This document shows positions 37,177 to 46,502 of a stretch of 64,000 nucleotides of DNA, piece by piece (the stretch's first letter is position 1; the number at the start of each line of letters is the position of its first letter). This stretch comes from Pseudoruegeria sp. SHC-113 (GTDB taxonomy: Bacteria > Pseudomonadota > Alphaproteobacteria > Rhodobacterales > Rhodobacteraceae), in NCBI RefSeq assembly GCF_025376885.1, contig NZ_JAHUBR010000001.1, forward strand, positions 62,001 to 126,000. Reading direction: 5' to 3'. Below the pieces are notes generated by a model. That model worked only from the letters and a program-made list of their open reading frames with translations, had not been told where the DNA came from and did not search any database. The position numbers and the translations under genes are program-made.

Positions 37177-38325
37177 TCAAGCCAGAAGTTCGGCCCGCGT
37201 CAGGGTGAATCCCGAAGCGATCCAGTCGGCCTCCAGCGCCTTCAGCCGCGCGCCCAGCGCGGGGCCGCTGAGGGCAGGCATCAGATCCTTCGCACTTACG
37301 GGGAATGTGGCTTCCGCCCCCGCCTGCGCGGCCTTCAGATCCTGAACTTCAAGAGGCATCTCCAGCAGGGCCGCGCGCAGCAAAACCACGCTCTGCGCCA
37401 TATCTGCGCCCAGCCGATAGCCCAATTCCGCCGGGCTTTGGCCAGACCCTACGGCCTCACGCAACACCTCAAGCGTGCGCGCTTCCGCGCGGCTCAGCCG
37501 CAGGCGCTCTGCCACGCTCTCTCCGCCCAGCGCGGCAAGGCGGCGGATCGCATCCGGTGCCATGCCCGCCTGCGCCTCAAACGCCACAAGCGGCGCAAGC
37601 GCTTTGGAGTCAACACCGGGCACAACCGCGTTCAACACACCCGCTTGCTGCATGGAGGAAACCGAGGGCGCAGGGTCCGGCGCGGCAAGGAGCTTCTTCA
37701 TCTCCGCCCCCAGCCTCTCGCCCGAAAGCGTCTCTATTCCGGCGGAATTTGCGGCGCAGGCGGCCAGCCCGTCTGCGTCGATCCCCTGATCGGGATCGCC
37801 ATACCAGGCATGAAACCGGAAGAACCGCAGGATGCGCAGGTAGTCCTCGCGGATGCGCGCCTCCGGGTCATCGATGAAGCGTACAAGGCGCGCCTTCAGA
37901 TCAGGCAAGCCGCCCAGCGGATCCTGCACCGCGCCCGTGGCATCGGCATAAAGCGCGTTCATGGTGAAATCGCGCCGGTGCGCGTCGTCCTCGATGCTGT
38001 CGGCAAAGGCCACCACGGCGCGGCGGCCATCGGTTTCCACATCCTTGCGGAAGGTGGTGATTTCAAAGGGCGTGCCGCCCGCGATCACTGTCACCGTGCC
38101 ATGGTCGATGCCTGTGGGCACCACCCGAAAGCCTGCCTCAGTGAAAAGCCGGTGCGTGTCCTCAGGCCGCGCATCGGTGCAGACATCCAGATCCCCAACG
38201 GGCGCTCCCAGAAGCGTGTTGCGCACGCAACCGCCCACGAAATAGGCCGCATAGCCAGCACCAGTGAGCACCGCCATCACCGCCTGCGCCTCGGGCGCGT
38301 CGATCCACTCCCCCGTCACCCGCAT
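37177..38325 (-). CDS. cca: CCA tRNA nucleotidyltransferase/poly(A) polymerase family
   Basis: The 382-residue enzyme adds or repairs the CCA end of tRNAs. The catalytic nucleotidyltransferase motif is FVGGCVRNTLLG followed by the metal-binding D45-x-D47 of GDLDVCT. The flexible-loop block RRDFTMNALY and the EDYLRILRFFRFHAWYG neck motif follow. No HD domain is obvious. The ATG at 38325 overlaps the stop of the Nudix gene (TGATG), so hslO-Nudix-cca is translationally linked. Poly(A) polymerases share the fold, but the length fits cca. Confidence 0.92.
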   Translation of the reverse strand: MRVTGEWIDAPEAQAVMAVLTGAGYAAYFVGGCVRNTLLGAPVGDLDVCTDARPEDTHRLFTEAGFRVVPTGIDHGTVTVIAGGTPFEITTFRKDVETDGRRAVVAFADSIEDDAHRRDFTMNALYADATGAVQDPLGGLPDLKARLVRFIDDPEARIREDYLRILRFFRFHAWYGDPDQGIDADGLAACAANSAGIETLSGERLGAEMKKLLAAPDPAPSVSSMQQAGVLNAVVPGVDSKALAPLVAFEAQAGMAPDAIRRLAALGGESVAERLRLSRAEARTLEVLREAVGSGQSPAELGYRLGADMAQSVVLLRAALLEMPLEVQDLKAAQAGAEATFPVSAKDLMPALSGPALGARLKALEADWIASGFTLTRAELLA

Positions 38326-38927
38326 CAGCCGCGCACCACGGAGGCGAAGCCACGCAGCATCCGCGCGGTGGCGCCCCAGATGTAATAGGGCCCGAAAGGC
38401 ACCGTGAAATACTTGCGCTGCTGGCCGCGCCACAGCCGGGACTGGATCAGGAAATTGCCGTCCTGCAGCAGATGCGCGAGCGGCACTTCAAAGACCTCTT
38501 CCACCTCTCCCGCTTCCGGCACGGGTGTGAAATCCGCCATCACCTTGGCCACAATCGGCGTCACGATGAAGCCTGTTACCGTCTCATGCGGGGCAAGTTG
38601 CCCAAGAACAGAGACGTTTTCTTCCGGCAGGCCAATCTCTTCCCGCGCCTCGCGCAGGGCGGTGGCGATGAGGTTTTCATCGCCCTGATCCTGCTTGCCG
38701 CCCGGAAAGGCGATCTGGCCGGGGTGGTGTTTCAGGCCCGACGCGCGTTTGGTGAGGATCACCCGCAGCCCGTCCGCCCGCGCGATCAGCGGCACAAGGA
38801 CGGCCGCGGGGCGCAGTTTGCGCCCCTCCGGTAACACGAGATCCGGGTGCAGATCGTAATCCGACGACGCCGCGCCACCCCCATTGAGGGCGGCGCGGAT
38901 CGTTTCGATGGTGTCAGGCCTCGCCAT
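38325..38927 (-). CDS. Nudix hydrolase, CoA-pyrophosphatase type
   Basis: The 200-residue Nudix protein resembles NudL/CoA diphosphatases, which cut coenzyme A and its oxidised forms. It has LIARADGLRVILTKRAS before the Nudix box, the UPF0035-like HHPGQIAFPGGKQD, and REAREEIGL as the catalytic core. The late GPYYIWGATARML is also typical. The ATG at 38927 lies inside the last codons of hslO (14-base overlap), and its own stop overlaps the cca start. Confidence 0.9.
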   Translation of the reverse strand: MARPDTIETIRAALNGGGAASSDYDLHPDLVLPEGRKLRPAAVLVPLIARADGLRVILTKRASGLKHHPGQIAFPGGKQDQGDENLIATALREAREEIGLPEENVSVLGQLAPHETVTGFIVTPIVAKVMADFTPVPEAGEVEEVFEVPLAHLLQDGNFLIQSRLWRGQQRKYFTVPFGPYYIWGATARMLRGFASVVRG

Positions 38928-39912
38928 CCGCGGCTTTCTGGGCCTCAAAGCCCACCGTGGCCGGATCGAGCACGTAATGCGCCCCGCAGAACTGGCAATC
39001 GGCCGTGACCTTGCCGTCTTCGGTGGTCATATGGCCAATGTCCTTGGCGGAGTAGATCGACAGGCTGTCGCGCACGCGCTGCTCGGAACAGGTGCAGCCG
39101 AACTTCACCGGCTGGGTGTCAAACACCCGCGGCTGTTCCTCGTGGAACAGGCGCACCAGAAGCTCCGTTGGCTGCACCGTCGGGCCGATGAGTTCCAACT
39201 CATCCACCGTGTCGAGCAGCACATTGGCCCGCGACCAGTTCTCTTCGGCGTCGTCATCAAGGATGTCGGACGCGCTCAGCAGCCCGCCCTCGGCGGAGCC
39301 ACCTTCACCCGTCACATGCGGCGAGGCCTTGGGCATCATCTGCATCATCATCCCGCCCGCGCGCCAGCTTTCCGGGCCGCCCGCGAGGGTGGATTTCCCG
39401 AAGCTCAGCTCAAAGCGCGTGGGCAGCTGCTCAGACTGCGCGAAATAGGTTTCCGCACAGGTGGCCAATGAGCCGCCCGCGATCGGGGTGATGCCCTGAT
39501 AGGGCACGGTGCCCTCGCCCTGATCGATGAGCACGGCAAAATAGCCCTTGCCGACCTGATCATAGGGGTCGCCATTGGGCTCCAGCCGTTCGGCATCGAA
39601 GGAGGCATAGGCTCGGATCCGGGCCGGCTCGCCCTCTTTCGTCGGGCCATAGTAATCGGTGGCGATCAAGCGTGCAGGGCCGTCGCCGCGCACCTGCAGC
39701 GAAAGCTTCCAGCGCAGCTTGATCGTCTGGCCGATCAGGGCCGTGAGCAAAGCCATCTCCGCCACCAGCGCTTCCACGCTCGGCGGGTAGTCATGTTGTT
39801 TCAGGACATCATCCAGCACGCCATCAAGGCGCGCGACGCGGCCACGCACGTCCGAGCGGTCAAGCTGAAAGGGCAGGACGGTGTCGTCCCAGGCGATTTT
39901 CGAACCAATCAT
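38914..39912 (-). CDS. hslO: Redox-regulated chaperone Hsp33
   Basis: The 332-residue chaperone is activated by oxidation and unfolding. The C-terminal redox switch has the four zinc cysteines as C-x-C (FGCTCSEQ) and C-x2-C (ADCQFCGAHY). The N-terminal substrate-binding domain carries GRVARLDGVLDD and GDGPARLIATDYYG. It is longer than the E. coli protein, with an insertion near residue 185-230. AAGGAAA precedes the ATG. First gene of the hslO-Nudix-cca unit; divergent from a second Nudix gene. Confidence 0.95.
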   Translation of the reverse strand: MIGSKIAWDDTVLPFQLDRSDVRGRVARLDGVLDDVLKQHDYPPSVEALVAEMALLTALIGQTIKLRWKLSLQVRGDGPARLIATDYYGPTKEGEPARIRAYASFDAERLEPNGDPYDQVGKGYFAVLIDQGEGTVPYQGITPIAGGSLATCAETYFAQSEQLPTRFELSFGKSTLAGGPESWRAGGMMMQMMPKASPHVTGEGGSAEGGLLSASDILDDDAEENWSRANVLLDTVDELELIGPTVQPTELLVRLFHEEQPRVFDTQPVKFGCTCSEQRVRDSLSIYSAKDIGHMTTEDGKVTADCQFCGAHYVLDPATVGFEAQKAADGEA

Positions 39913-39993
39913 AATGGGGTTTCCTTACGCGTCTCGCGTTGGCATACCGCGACTATATAGGCCTCGCAACCGCTGCTCCAAGACCCAGAGACG

Positions 39994-40431
39994 ATGATCA
40001 GACGATTCGGAGACACCCCGGACCCTTCCCGGCGCTACCGCCAGCGCCCTGGCGTCTATGCGATTCTGCCGATCGACGGGCAGATCCTGCTGACCTTTCA
40101 GGACGCCCCGACACCCGAATTCCAACTGCCTGGCGGCGGGATCGACCCCGGAGAATCGCCGCTTGCCGCGCTGCACCGCGAGGTGTTCGAAGAAACCGGC
40201 TGGCGCATCACCGCGCCACGCCGACTGGGGGCTTTTCGCCGATTCACCTATATGCCGGACTACGACCTTTGGGCCGAAAAGCTTTGCCACATCTATTGTG
40301 CCACGCCCACATTGCGCCTTGGCGCGCCATCGGAGCCGGGCCACACCGCGCTGATTCTGCCGACGGCAGAGGCCATCAACCGCCTCGCAAATGAGGGTGA
40401 CCGGCATTTCCTCTTGGGGCTTTCAGCCTGA
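39994..40431 (+). CDS. Nudix hydrolase
   Basis: The 145-residue protein has a full Nudix box (GGGIDPGESP then REVFEETGW) at about residues 48-70. Substrates of this branch cannot be predicted from the box alone. It has no signal peptide. It converges on, and overlaps by 9 bases, the end of the response-regulator phosphatase gene. The window thus has three Nudix genes: this one, mutT and the CoA-type one at 38.3 kb. Confidence 0.85.
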   Translation: MIRRFGDTPDPSRRYRQRPGVYAILPIDGQILLTFQDAPTPEFQLPGGGIDPGESPLAALHREVFEETGWRITAPRRLGAFRRFTYMPDYDLWAEKLCHIYCATPTLRLGAPSEPGHTALILPTAEAINRLANEGDRHFLLGLSA

Positions 40432-41706
40432 CTTAGAGCCTTTTCCACTGGCCTCAGCCCTAACTTCCAGCAGCACCGCCGACACATCGTCCCCGAAATC
40501 ATCCCCGTCGCAGAAGCGCTCAAGCTCCTGCAGCAAGGTATCAAAATAGGCCTCGCCGCTGGTTGCGGCCTGCTGTGTCAGGTGCTGTGACAGCCCGTCT
40601 TCGCCGAACAGCTCGCCGCTTGTGGCCGTTGCTTCGGTGATCCCGTCCGAAAACACGAAAAGCCGATCGCCGGGTGCAAGTGTGAGGCTGAAGGACGTGT
40701 AGCTCGCACCGGGGATCAGGCCGATAGGCAAACCGCCCTCGCCAATGAACTCTACCTGCCCGTCTGCCCGTTGCACGGCGGGGTTCGGGTGCCCTGCCTG
40801 CACCATCGTCACCTGCCCTGTCGCCGGCTCGAAATGGCCAAGAGCAATGGTGAAATAGAGATCCGTCTCCATCGAATCGAGCATGGCCTCATTCAGAAGC
40901 GCGGCGGCCTTCTCGGGCGGACGCGGGCAGGTCTGGCCCGCGTCATCGCGCATCAGGGCGATGTTGTGATCGGGATTATCGGTGGTGAGCATGCCGGCCA
41001 GCCGCGTTGTCAGCAAAGCTGACGGCACGCCGTGGCCCGACACATCCAGCGAGAAAAAGCCGATCCGCCCCGACCCGGCGTTGAACCACCCCACAAGATC
41101 CCCGCCCACATGGCCGCTGGGCTCCAGCAGGAAGGAAAGCGCAACCGGGCCCTGCCGCACATGGCGTTCCCGCACCAGCGATTGCTGCAGCTTGCGTGCT
41201 TCAATCAGATCCTGATCGAGTTTCTCATAGAGCTTGCGCAGCTGCGCCATCTGCGCGTTCAGCCTGCGCTGCATGACGAGAATACGCTCCGCCGCGTTGA
41301 TCCGGGCGCGCAGCTCATCCGGGTTGACGGGTTTGGTGAGGAATTCATCCGCACCCACGTCCAGCCCGGTGGCGATGTCCTGCTTTTCATTCTTGGATGT
41401 GACGAGGATGAAATACCCGTAATGCTCGGACGGCAGCGCCCGAAAGGCCTTGCAAAAAGCGAGCCCGTCCATCTCGGGCATCATCCAGTCACTGATCACA
41501 AGATCGATTCTCTCTTCGCGGCAAATCTCAAGCGCTTCGGCGCCCGAGGCCGCGGTTTTGTAACTGTACCCCCAGCGCCGCATCATCGCCGAAAGCAGCG
41601 TCAACTGGGCGCGGCTGTCATCCACCAGCAGAACGGAGTTGATGGCGCGCAGCGCCTCCGGCACCTGTTCAACTGCCTCTTCTGTCTTGATCCGCGCAAT
41701 CGTCAC
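40423..41706 (-). CDS. Response regulator with PP2C-type (RsbU/SpoIIE) phosphatase output
   Basis: The roughly 427-residue protein has a receiver domain (about residues 20-140) with the phosphorylatable Asp in LVISDWMMPEMDG and the Lys in LTKPV. A coiled-coil linker (about 140-175) leads to a PP2C/SpoIIE Ser/Thr phosphatase domain with GGDLVGW, LDVSGHGVPSAL and FGDDVSAVL. Such proteins dephosphorylate anti-anti-sigma factors in partner-switch systems; no such partner is nearby. I prefer the GTG at 41706, with AAAGG 7 bases upstream; an ATG at 41727 is possible. A divergent Hpt gene suggests a phosphorelay. Confidence 0.9.
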   Translation of the reverse strand: MTIARIKTEEAVEQVPEALRAINSVLLVDDSRAQLTLLSAMMRRWGYSYKTAASGAEALEICREERIDLVISDWMMPEMDGLAFCKAFRALPSEHYGYFILVTSKNEKQDIATGLDVGADEFLTKPVNPDELRARINAAERILVMQRRLNAQMAQLRKLYEKLDQDLIEARKLQQSLVRERHVRQGPVALSFLLEPSGHVGGDLVGWFNAGSGRIGFFSLDVSGHGVPSALLTTRLAGMLTTDNPDHNIALMRDDAGQTCPRPPEKAAALLNEAMLDSMETDLYFTIALGHFEPATGQVTMVQAGHPNPAVQRADGQVEFIGEGGLPIGLIPGASYTSFSLTLAPGDRLFVFSDGITEATATSGELFGEDGLSQHLTQQAATSGEAYFDTLLQELERFCDGDDFGDDVSAVLLEVRAEASGKGSKSG

Positions 41707-41860
41707 GCCGCTGCCTTTCCGCATCATTCGCGGTCATCATTACAGCGCCGCCTTAACAGCGGCTAAACGGCCAACCGGATTCAATCTCACGGTTTCTTAA
41801 GATTCCCGGAGCAGACTGACCGCAGGGCCTAAGCCCGGGTTGCCCGGAAAGGAGCGCGTG

Positions 41861-42190
41861 ATGATCGATTGGAACCGCGTCAACGAACTGCGGGAGGAGG
41901 TGGGGCCGGAGGCCTTTGACGAAGTGGTGGAGATCTTTCTGGAGGAGGTCGATGAAACGATCCAGCGCCTGCGCACGGCTATCGTGGCGGAGAGTTTTCG
42001 CGCCGACATGCACTTCCTGAAAGGCAGCGCGCTGAACCTTGGGTTTGCCGATTTCGCCGCGCTCTGTGCCGAAGGGGAGATCGGCGGCGACGTCAGCGCG
42101 CGGGATTCGGCCTTCGTGTCTGCCCTGTTTCAAAGCTACGACGATTCGCGCACGGCTTTCCTTGCGAGCCTTCCGAAGATGCCAGCCTAG
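41861..42190 (+). CDS. Hpt-domain phosphotransfer protein
   Basis: The 109-residue protein is a stand-alone histidine phosphotransfer domain. The phosphorylatable His lies in MHFLKGSALNLGF, matching the HxLKGSAxxLG consensus, on a four-helix bundle. AAGGAG lies 6 bases before the ATG at 41861. It is divergent from the REC-PP2C gene with a 154-base gap and probably transfers phosphate to it, which is inference from position. Its stop overlaps the stop of the convergent ilvA gene by three bases. Confidence 0.88.
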   Translation: MIDWNRVNELREEVGPEAFDEVVEIFLEEVDETIQRLRTAIVAESFRADMHFLKGSALNLGFADFAALCAEGEIGGDVSARDSAFVSALFQSYDDSRTAFLASLPKMPA

Positions 42191-43434
42191 ACCACAAGGG
42201 CCGACAGCGTTTCATCATTGGTGATGTCGCGGAAGGTGAAACCCGCCTCGTTCATACGGGCAAACAGGCGCGGGAAGTTCTCTGGCTGAGTTGTCTCCAG
42301 CCCAATCAAAACAGAGCCAAAGTTGCGGGCGGATTTCTTCAGGTATTCGAAGCGGGCGATGTCGTCTTCCGGGCCGAGCATACCAAGGAAATCTTTCAGT
42401 GCACCGGGGCGCTGGGGCATGCGCAAGATGAGGTATTTCTTGAGGCCACGGTACTTCTGCGCCCGTTCCTTCACCTCGGGCAAACGCTCGAAATCGAAAT
42501 TGCCGCCGGAGGTGACGCAGACGACCGTCTTACCCGCGATCTGATCGGAGATGTCTTTCAGCGCATCCACGGCCAGAGCCCCGGCGGGCTCCAACACGAT
42601 GCCTTCCACGTTGAGCATGTCGAGCATGGTGGTGCAGATCCGGTTTTCGTCCCCTGCAAGAACCTTTGCCGGATCGACGGCTTTCAGAATCTCGAAAGGC
42701 CGCGCGCCGATGCGGGCCACTGCTGCACCGTCGACGAAACTGTCTACCTGCGGAAGGCTCACCGGCTCCCGTGCGCTTAGCGCCGCAGCAAGGCTCGCGC
42801 CTCCGGCTGGCTCCACGAAACGGAAATCCACCGCCGGGGCTTCGGTGGCCATGTATTTCACCACGCCCGAGGCCAGCCCGCCACCGCCCACCGGTAGCAC
42901 CACAAGATCCGGCACGTCGGGCAGTTGCGACAGGATCTCCACCGCAACGGAGGCCTGCCCTTCGATCACATCCTCATCGTCAAAGGGCGCAAGAAAATGC
43001 CCGCCCGTCTCGGCGCAATAGGCCTGCGCGGAGGCAAGCGTGTCGTCGAAATAGTCCCCAACAAGGCGAATCTCGATCGCATCGCCACCGAAGATCCGCG
43101 TCTTGTCGATCTTCTGCTGGGGCGTCGTCACCGGCATGAAGATCACCGCGCGCACGCCGAAGTGCTGGCAGCAGAAGGCCACCCCCTGCGCATGGTTGCC
43201 CGCGCTGGCGCAGACGAAGAGCTCCTGCGCCGGGTCCGCCGCGCGCACCTTACGGATGGCGTTGAACGCGCCGCGGATCTTGTAGGACCGCACCGGCGTC
43301 AGATCCTCGCGCTTGAGCCAGATCTCCGCGCCGTATTTCGCGGAGAGATGTGCGTTGCGCTGCAAGGGGGTTTCGGCAAAAAGCCCGCGCATGCGGGAGG
43401 CCGCGGCGAGCGCCGTATCGGTGAAATCAGACAT
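42187..43434 (-). CDS. ilvA: Threonine dehydratase (threonine ammonia-lyase)
   Basis: The 415-residue PLP enzyme converts threonine to 2-oxobutanoate, the first step to isoleucine. K52 in SYKIRGAFN binds PLP, and the glycine-rich phosphate loop is LPVGGGGL. The C-terminal part (about 330-415, with LILRMPQRPGALKDFL) is a single ACT-like regulatory domain, shorter than in the E. coli biosynthetic enzyme. The ATG at 43434 begins MSDFTDTALAAASRMR; the open frame upstream of it is antisense to argG and is not used. Confidence 0.93.
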   Translation of the reverse strand: MSDFTDTALAAASRMRGLFAETPLQRNAHLSAKYGAEIWLKREDLTPVRSYKIRGAFNAIRKVRAADPAQELFVCASAGNHAQGVAFCCQHFGVRAVIFMPVTTPQQKIDKTRIFGGDAIEIRLVGDYFDDTLASAQAYCAETGGHFLAPFDDEDVIEGQASVAVEILSQLPDVPDLVVLPVGGGGLASGVVKYMATEAPAVDFRFVEPAGGASLAAALSAREPVSLPQVDSFVDGAAVARIGARPFEILKAVDPAKVLAGDENRICTTMLDMLNVEGIVLEPAGALAVDALKDISDQIAGKTVVCVTSGGNFDFERLPEVKERAQKYRGLKKYLILRMPQRPGALKDFLGMLGPEDDIARFEYLKKSARNFGSVLIGLETTQPENFPRLFARMNEAGFTFRDITNDETLSALVV

Positions 43435-43572
43435 GGCGCAGCTTTGCCGCGCGTTTTGCCGCCGTGCAAGCCCCAACAACGGCCCCAAGCCGTCCGAAAT
43501 CCCTGCATCTCCTTGCCCTCGCGTCCAAAACCCGTTAACGCGCGAGCGTAGTTTCAACCATGGGAGACACGG

Positions 43573-44796
<1,224 letters not shown>

Positions 44797-44804
44797 GCAT
44801 TTTT

Positions 44805-44837
44805 TGGCCGCGCCCAACACCGGGCGCGGCCGTTTTT
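44805..44837 (+). terminator. Intrinsic terminator of argG
   Basis: GGCCGCGCCC (44806-44815) pairs perfectly with GGGCGCGGCC (44822-44831) around a six-base loop and is followed by a T5 run. It begins 8 bases after the argG stop. Confidence 0.92.
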
Positions 44838-44964
44838 CGCTGTTAAAGCGTAACAATCCCCCCAAACCGGTCACGCGTGATCACCTAAGGGTGAACTCAC
44901 CATCCGTTGAATTGCCCGGAGCCGTATTCCCTGTAACCAACAGGGCATCACGGAGGGCAAACCC

Positions 44965-45633
44965 ATGCATATTCTCACCGATTACGCCAAGGCCATGACC
45001 TTGAGCCTCGCCATCGCCATCGGCCTGCTGCTGAGCTGCGGCGAGGCCCACGCGCAGAGCACCGAGACCGCGATCTTCGCGGGGGGCTGTTTCTGGTGCG
45101 TGGAGAGCGATTTTGAAAGCGTGAAAGGCGTGATCGAGGCCGAGAGCGGCTATACCGGCGGTTCCGTCTCCGATCCCAGCTACAAGCAGGTCACCAAGGG
45201 CGGCACCGGCCATTACGAGGCCGTGCGCATCACCTACGATCCGGCGCAGGTGAGCTACGCCCAGCTTGTGGATCTCTTCTTCCGTTCGGTGGATCCCACC
45301 GATGCCGGTGGCCAGTTCTGTGATCGGGGCGACAGCTACCGCACGGCGATTTTCGTCTCTGACTCAGGCCAAAAGGCCGCTGCGGACGCTGCAAAAGCCA
45401 AGGCACAATCGGCGCTGGGGCAAACCGTGGTGACACCGGTGCTTTCGGCCGCGCCCTTCTACCTCGCCGAAGATTATCATCAGGATTACTACAAGGGCAG
45501 CAAACGGGTGCTGACGCGCTTCGGCCCGAAAAAACAATCGGACGCCTACAAGCTCTACCGCGAAGCCTGCGGCCGCGATGCGCGGGTGAAACAGCTCTGG
45601 GGTGATGCCGCGCCCTTTGCCGGTCACTCCTGA
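44965..45633 (+). CDS. msrA: Peptide methionine sulfoxide reductase MsrA, exported
   Basis: The 222-residue protein repairs the S-epimer of methionine sulfoxide. The catalytic C42 is in AGGCFWCVES, and the YTGG, FFRSVDPT and DYHQDYY blocks are conserved. A signal peptide (hydrophobic residues 11-26, cleavage after AHA at about residue 30) marks it as periplasmic, unlike the usual cytoplasmic MsrA. GGAGGG precedes the start, and a small hairpin (44929-44945) lies in the leader. Its 3' end overlaps the convergent ribokinase-like gene by 10 bases. Confidence 0.93.
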   Translation: MHILTDYAKAMTLSLAIAIGLLLSCGEAHAQSTETAIFAGGCFWCVESDFESVKGVIEAESGYTGGSVSDPSYKQVTKGGTGHYEAVRITYDPAQVSYAQLVDLFFRSVDPTDAGGQFCDRGDSYRTAIFVSDSGQKAAADAAKAKAQSALGQTVVTPVLSAAPFYLAEDYHQDYYKGSKRVLTRFGPKKQSDAYKLYREACGRDARVKQLWGDAAPFAGHS

Positions 45634-46502
45634 TCGGCGATAAAGCCTTCCACCTCCACCCGCGTCGGGATGGCATCTGCCGCCCCGGCGCGTGTAACTT
45701 TCAGCGCCGCAGCCCCAGCCGCCAGCCGCATCGCTCCCGGTACAGAAAGCCCCTGTTCGCAGGCGGCCGCAAAGAAGCCAGCGAACGTATCGCCCGCCGC
45801 CGTGGTGTCTTTCGGGGTAACCTTGAAGCTCGCCACCTCGAACGCCTCGCCACGGGCCGCGCGCCAGACAGCACCCTTCGCGCCTTTGGTGATCAGTGTT
45901 TCCGGCACATCGAGCGCTTCCGGCGTGGTGCCCAGCGCCTCGGAGAGCTGCTGGGATTCAATCTCGTTCATCGCCAGAAGATCCACATGGGGCAGAACGG
46001 CCTTCACCGCCTCCACCGAAAACGGTGCGGCGGAATAGACAACCCGCACGCCCTTGGATTTGGCGATCTGCGCGGCCTCGACCTGAAAGGCGGTTTCGTT
46101 CTGCAACAGCAGCACATCGCCCGCGCCCGCATCGGCCAAAGCGGCCTCCACGACGGAGAGATCAAAGGCGAAGTTCGCGCCTTTCAGCAGGACGATCGCG
46201 TTCTCGGCCCCCGCGTCCACGTTGATGATCGCATGGCCCGTCGGGCCATCCACGCGCACCACGTGATCCACGTTCACGCCATAGCCCGCGATCCGCTCCC
46301 GCGCCCATGCGCCATCGGCACCAACGGCCCCGATATGCACCACGCGGCTCCCGGCGCGCGCGGCAGCCACGGATTGGTTGGTGCCCTTGCCGCCAAGCCC
46401 GATGGTCAGGCTTTCGGCGGCAAGGGTTTCCCCCGGCCCGGGCAGATGCGGTACGGCATAGACGTGATCCGCGTTGATCGAGCCGAGGTTGTAGATCGTC
46501 AT
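45624..46502 (-). CDS. Ribokinase/PfkB family carbohydrate kinase
   Basis: The 292-residue kinase has the PfkB signatures: the N-terminal IGLGGKGTNQSVAAARAG and the C-terminal TTAAGDTFAGFF with the catalytic Asp. The closest type is ribokinase, but no ribose transport or catabolism genes accompany it. The ATG overlaps the maeB stop (ATGA), so it is the second gene of a maeB unit. The true sugar substrate is unknown. Confidence 0.88.
   Translation of the reverse strand: MTIYNLGSINADHVYAVPHLPGPGETLAAESLTIGLGGKGTNQSVAAARAGSRVVHIGAVGADGAWARERIAGYGVNVDHVVRVDGPTGHAIINVDAGAENAIVLLKGANFAFDLSVVEAALADAGAGDVLLLQNETAFQVEAAQIAKSKGVRVVYSAAPFSVEAVKAVLPHVDLLAMNEIESQQLSEALGTTPEALDVPETLITKGAKGAVWRAARGEAFEVASFKVTPKDTTAAGDTFAGFFAAACEQGLSVPGAMRLAAGAAALKVTRAGAADAIPTRVEVEGFIADQE

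Noticed and set aside
44877-44905. TGATC resembling the -35 of a RpoE/ChrR-type promoter before msrA
   Set aside because: The required second box is absent at the expected spacing of 18 bases.
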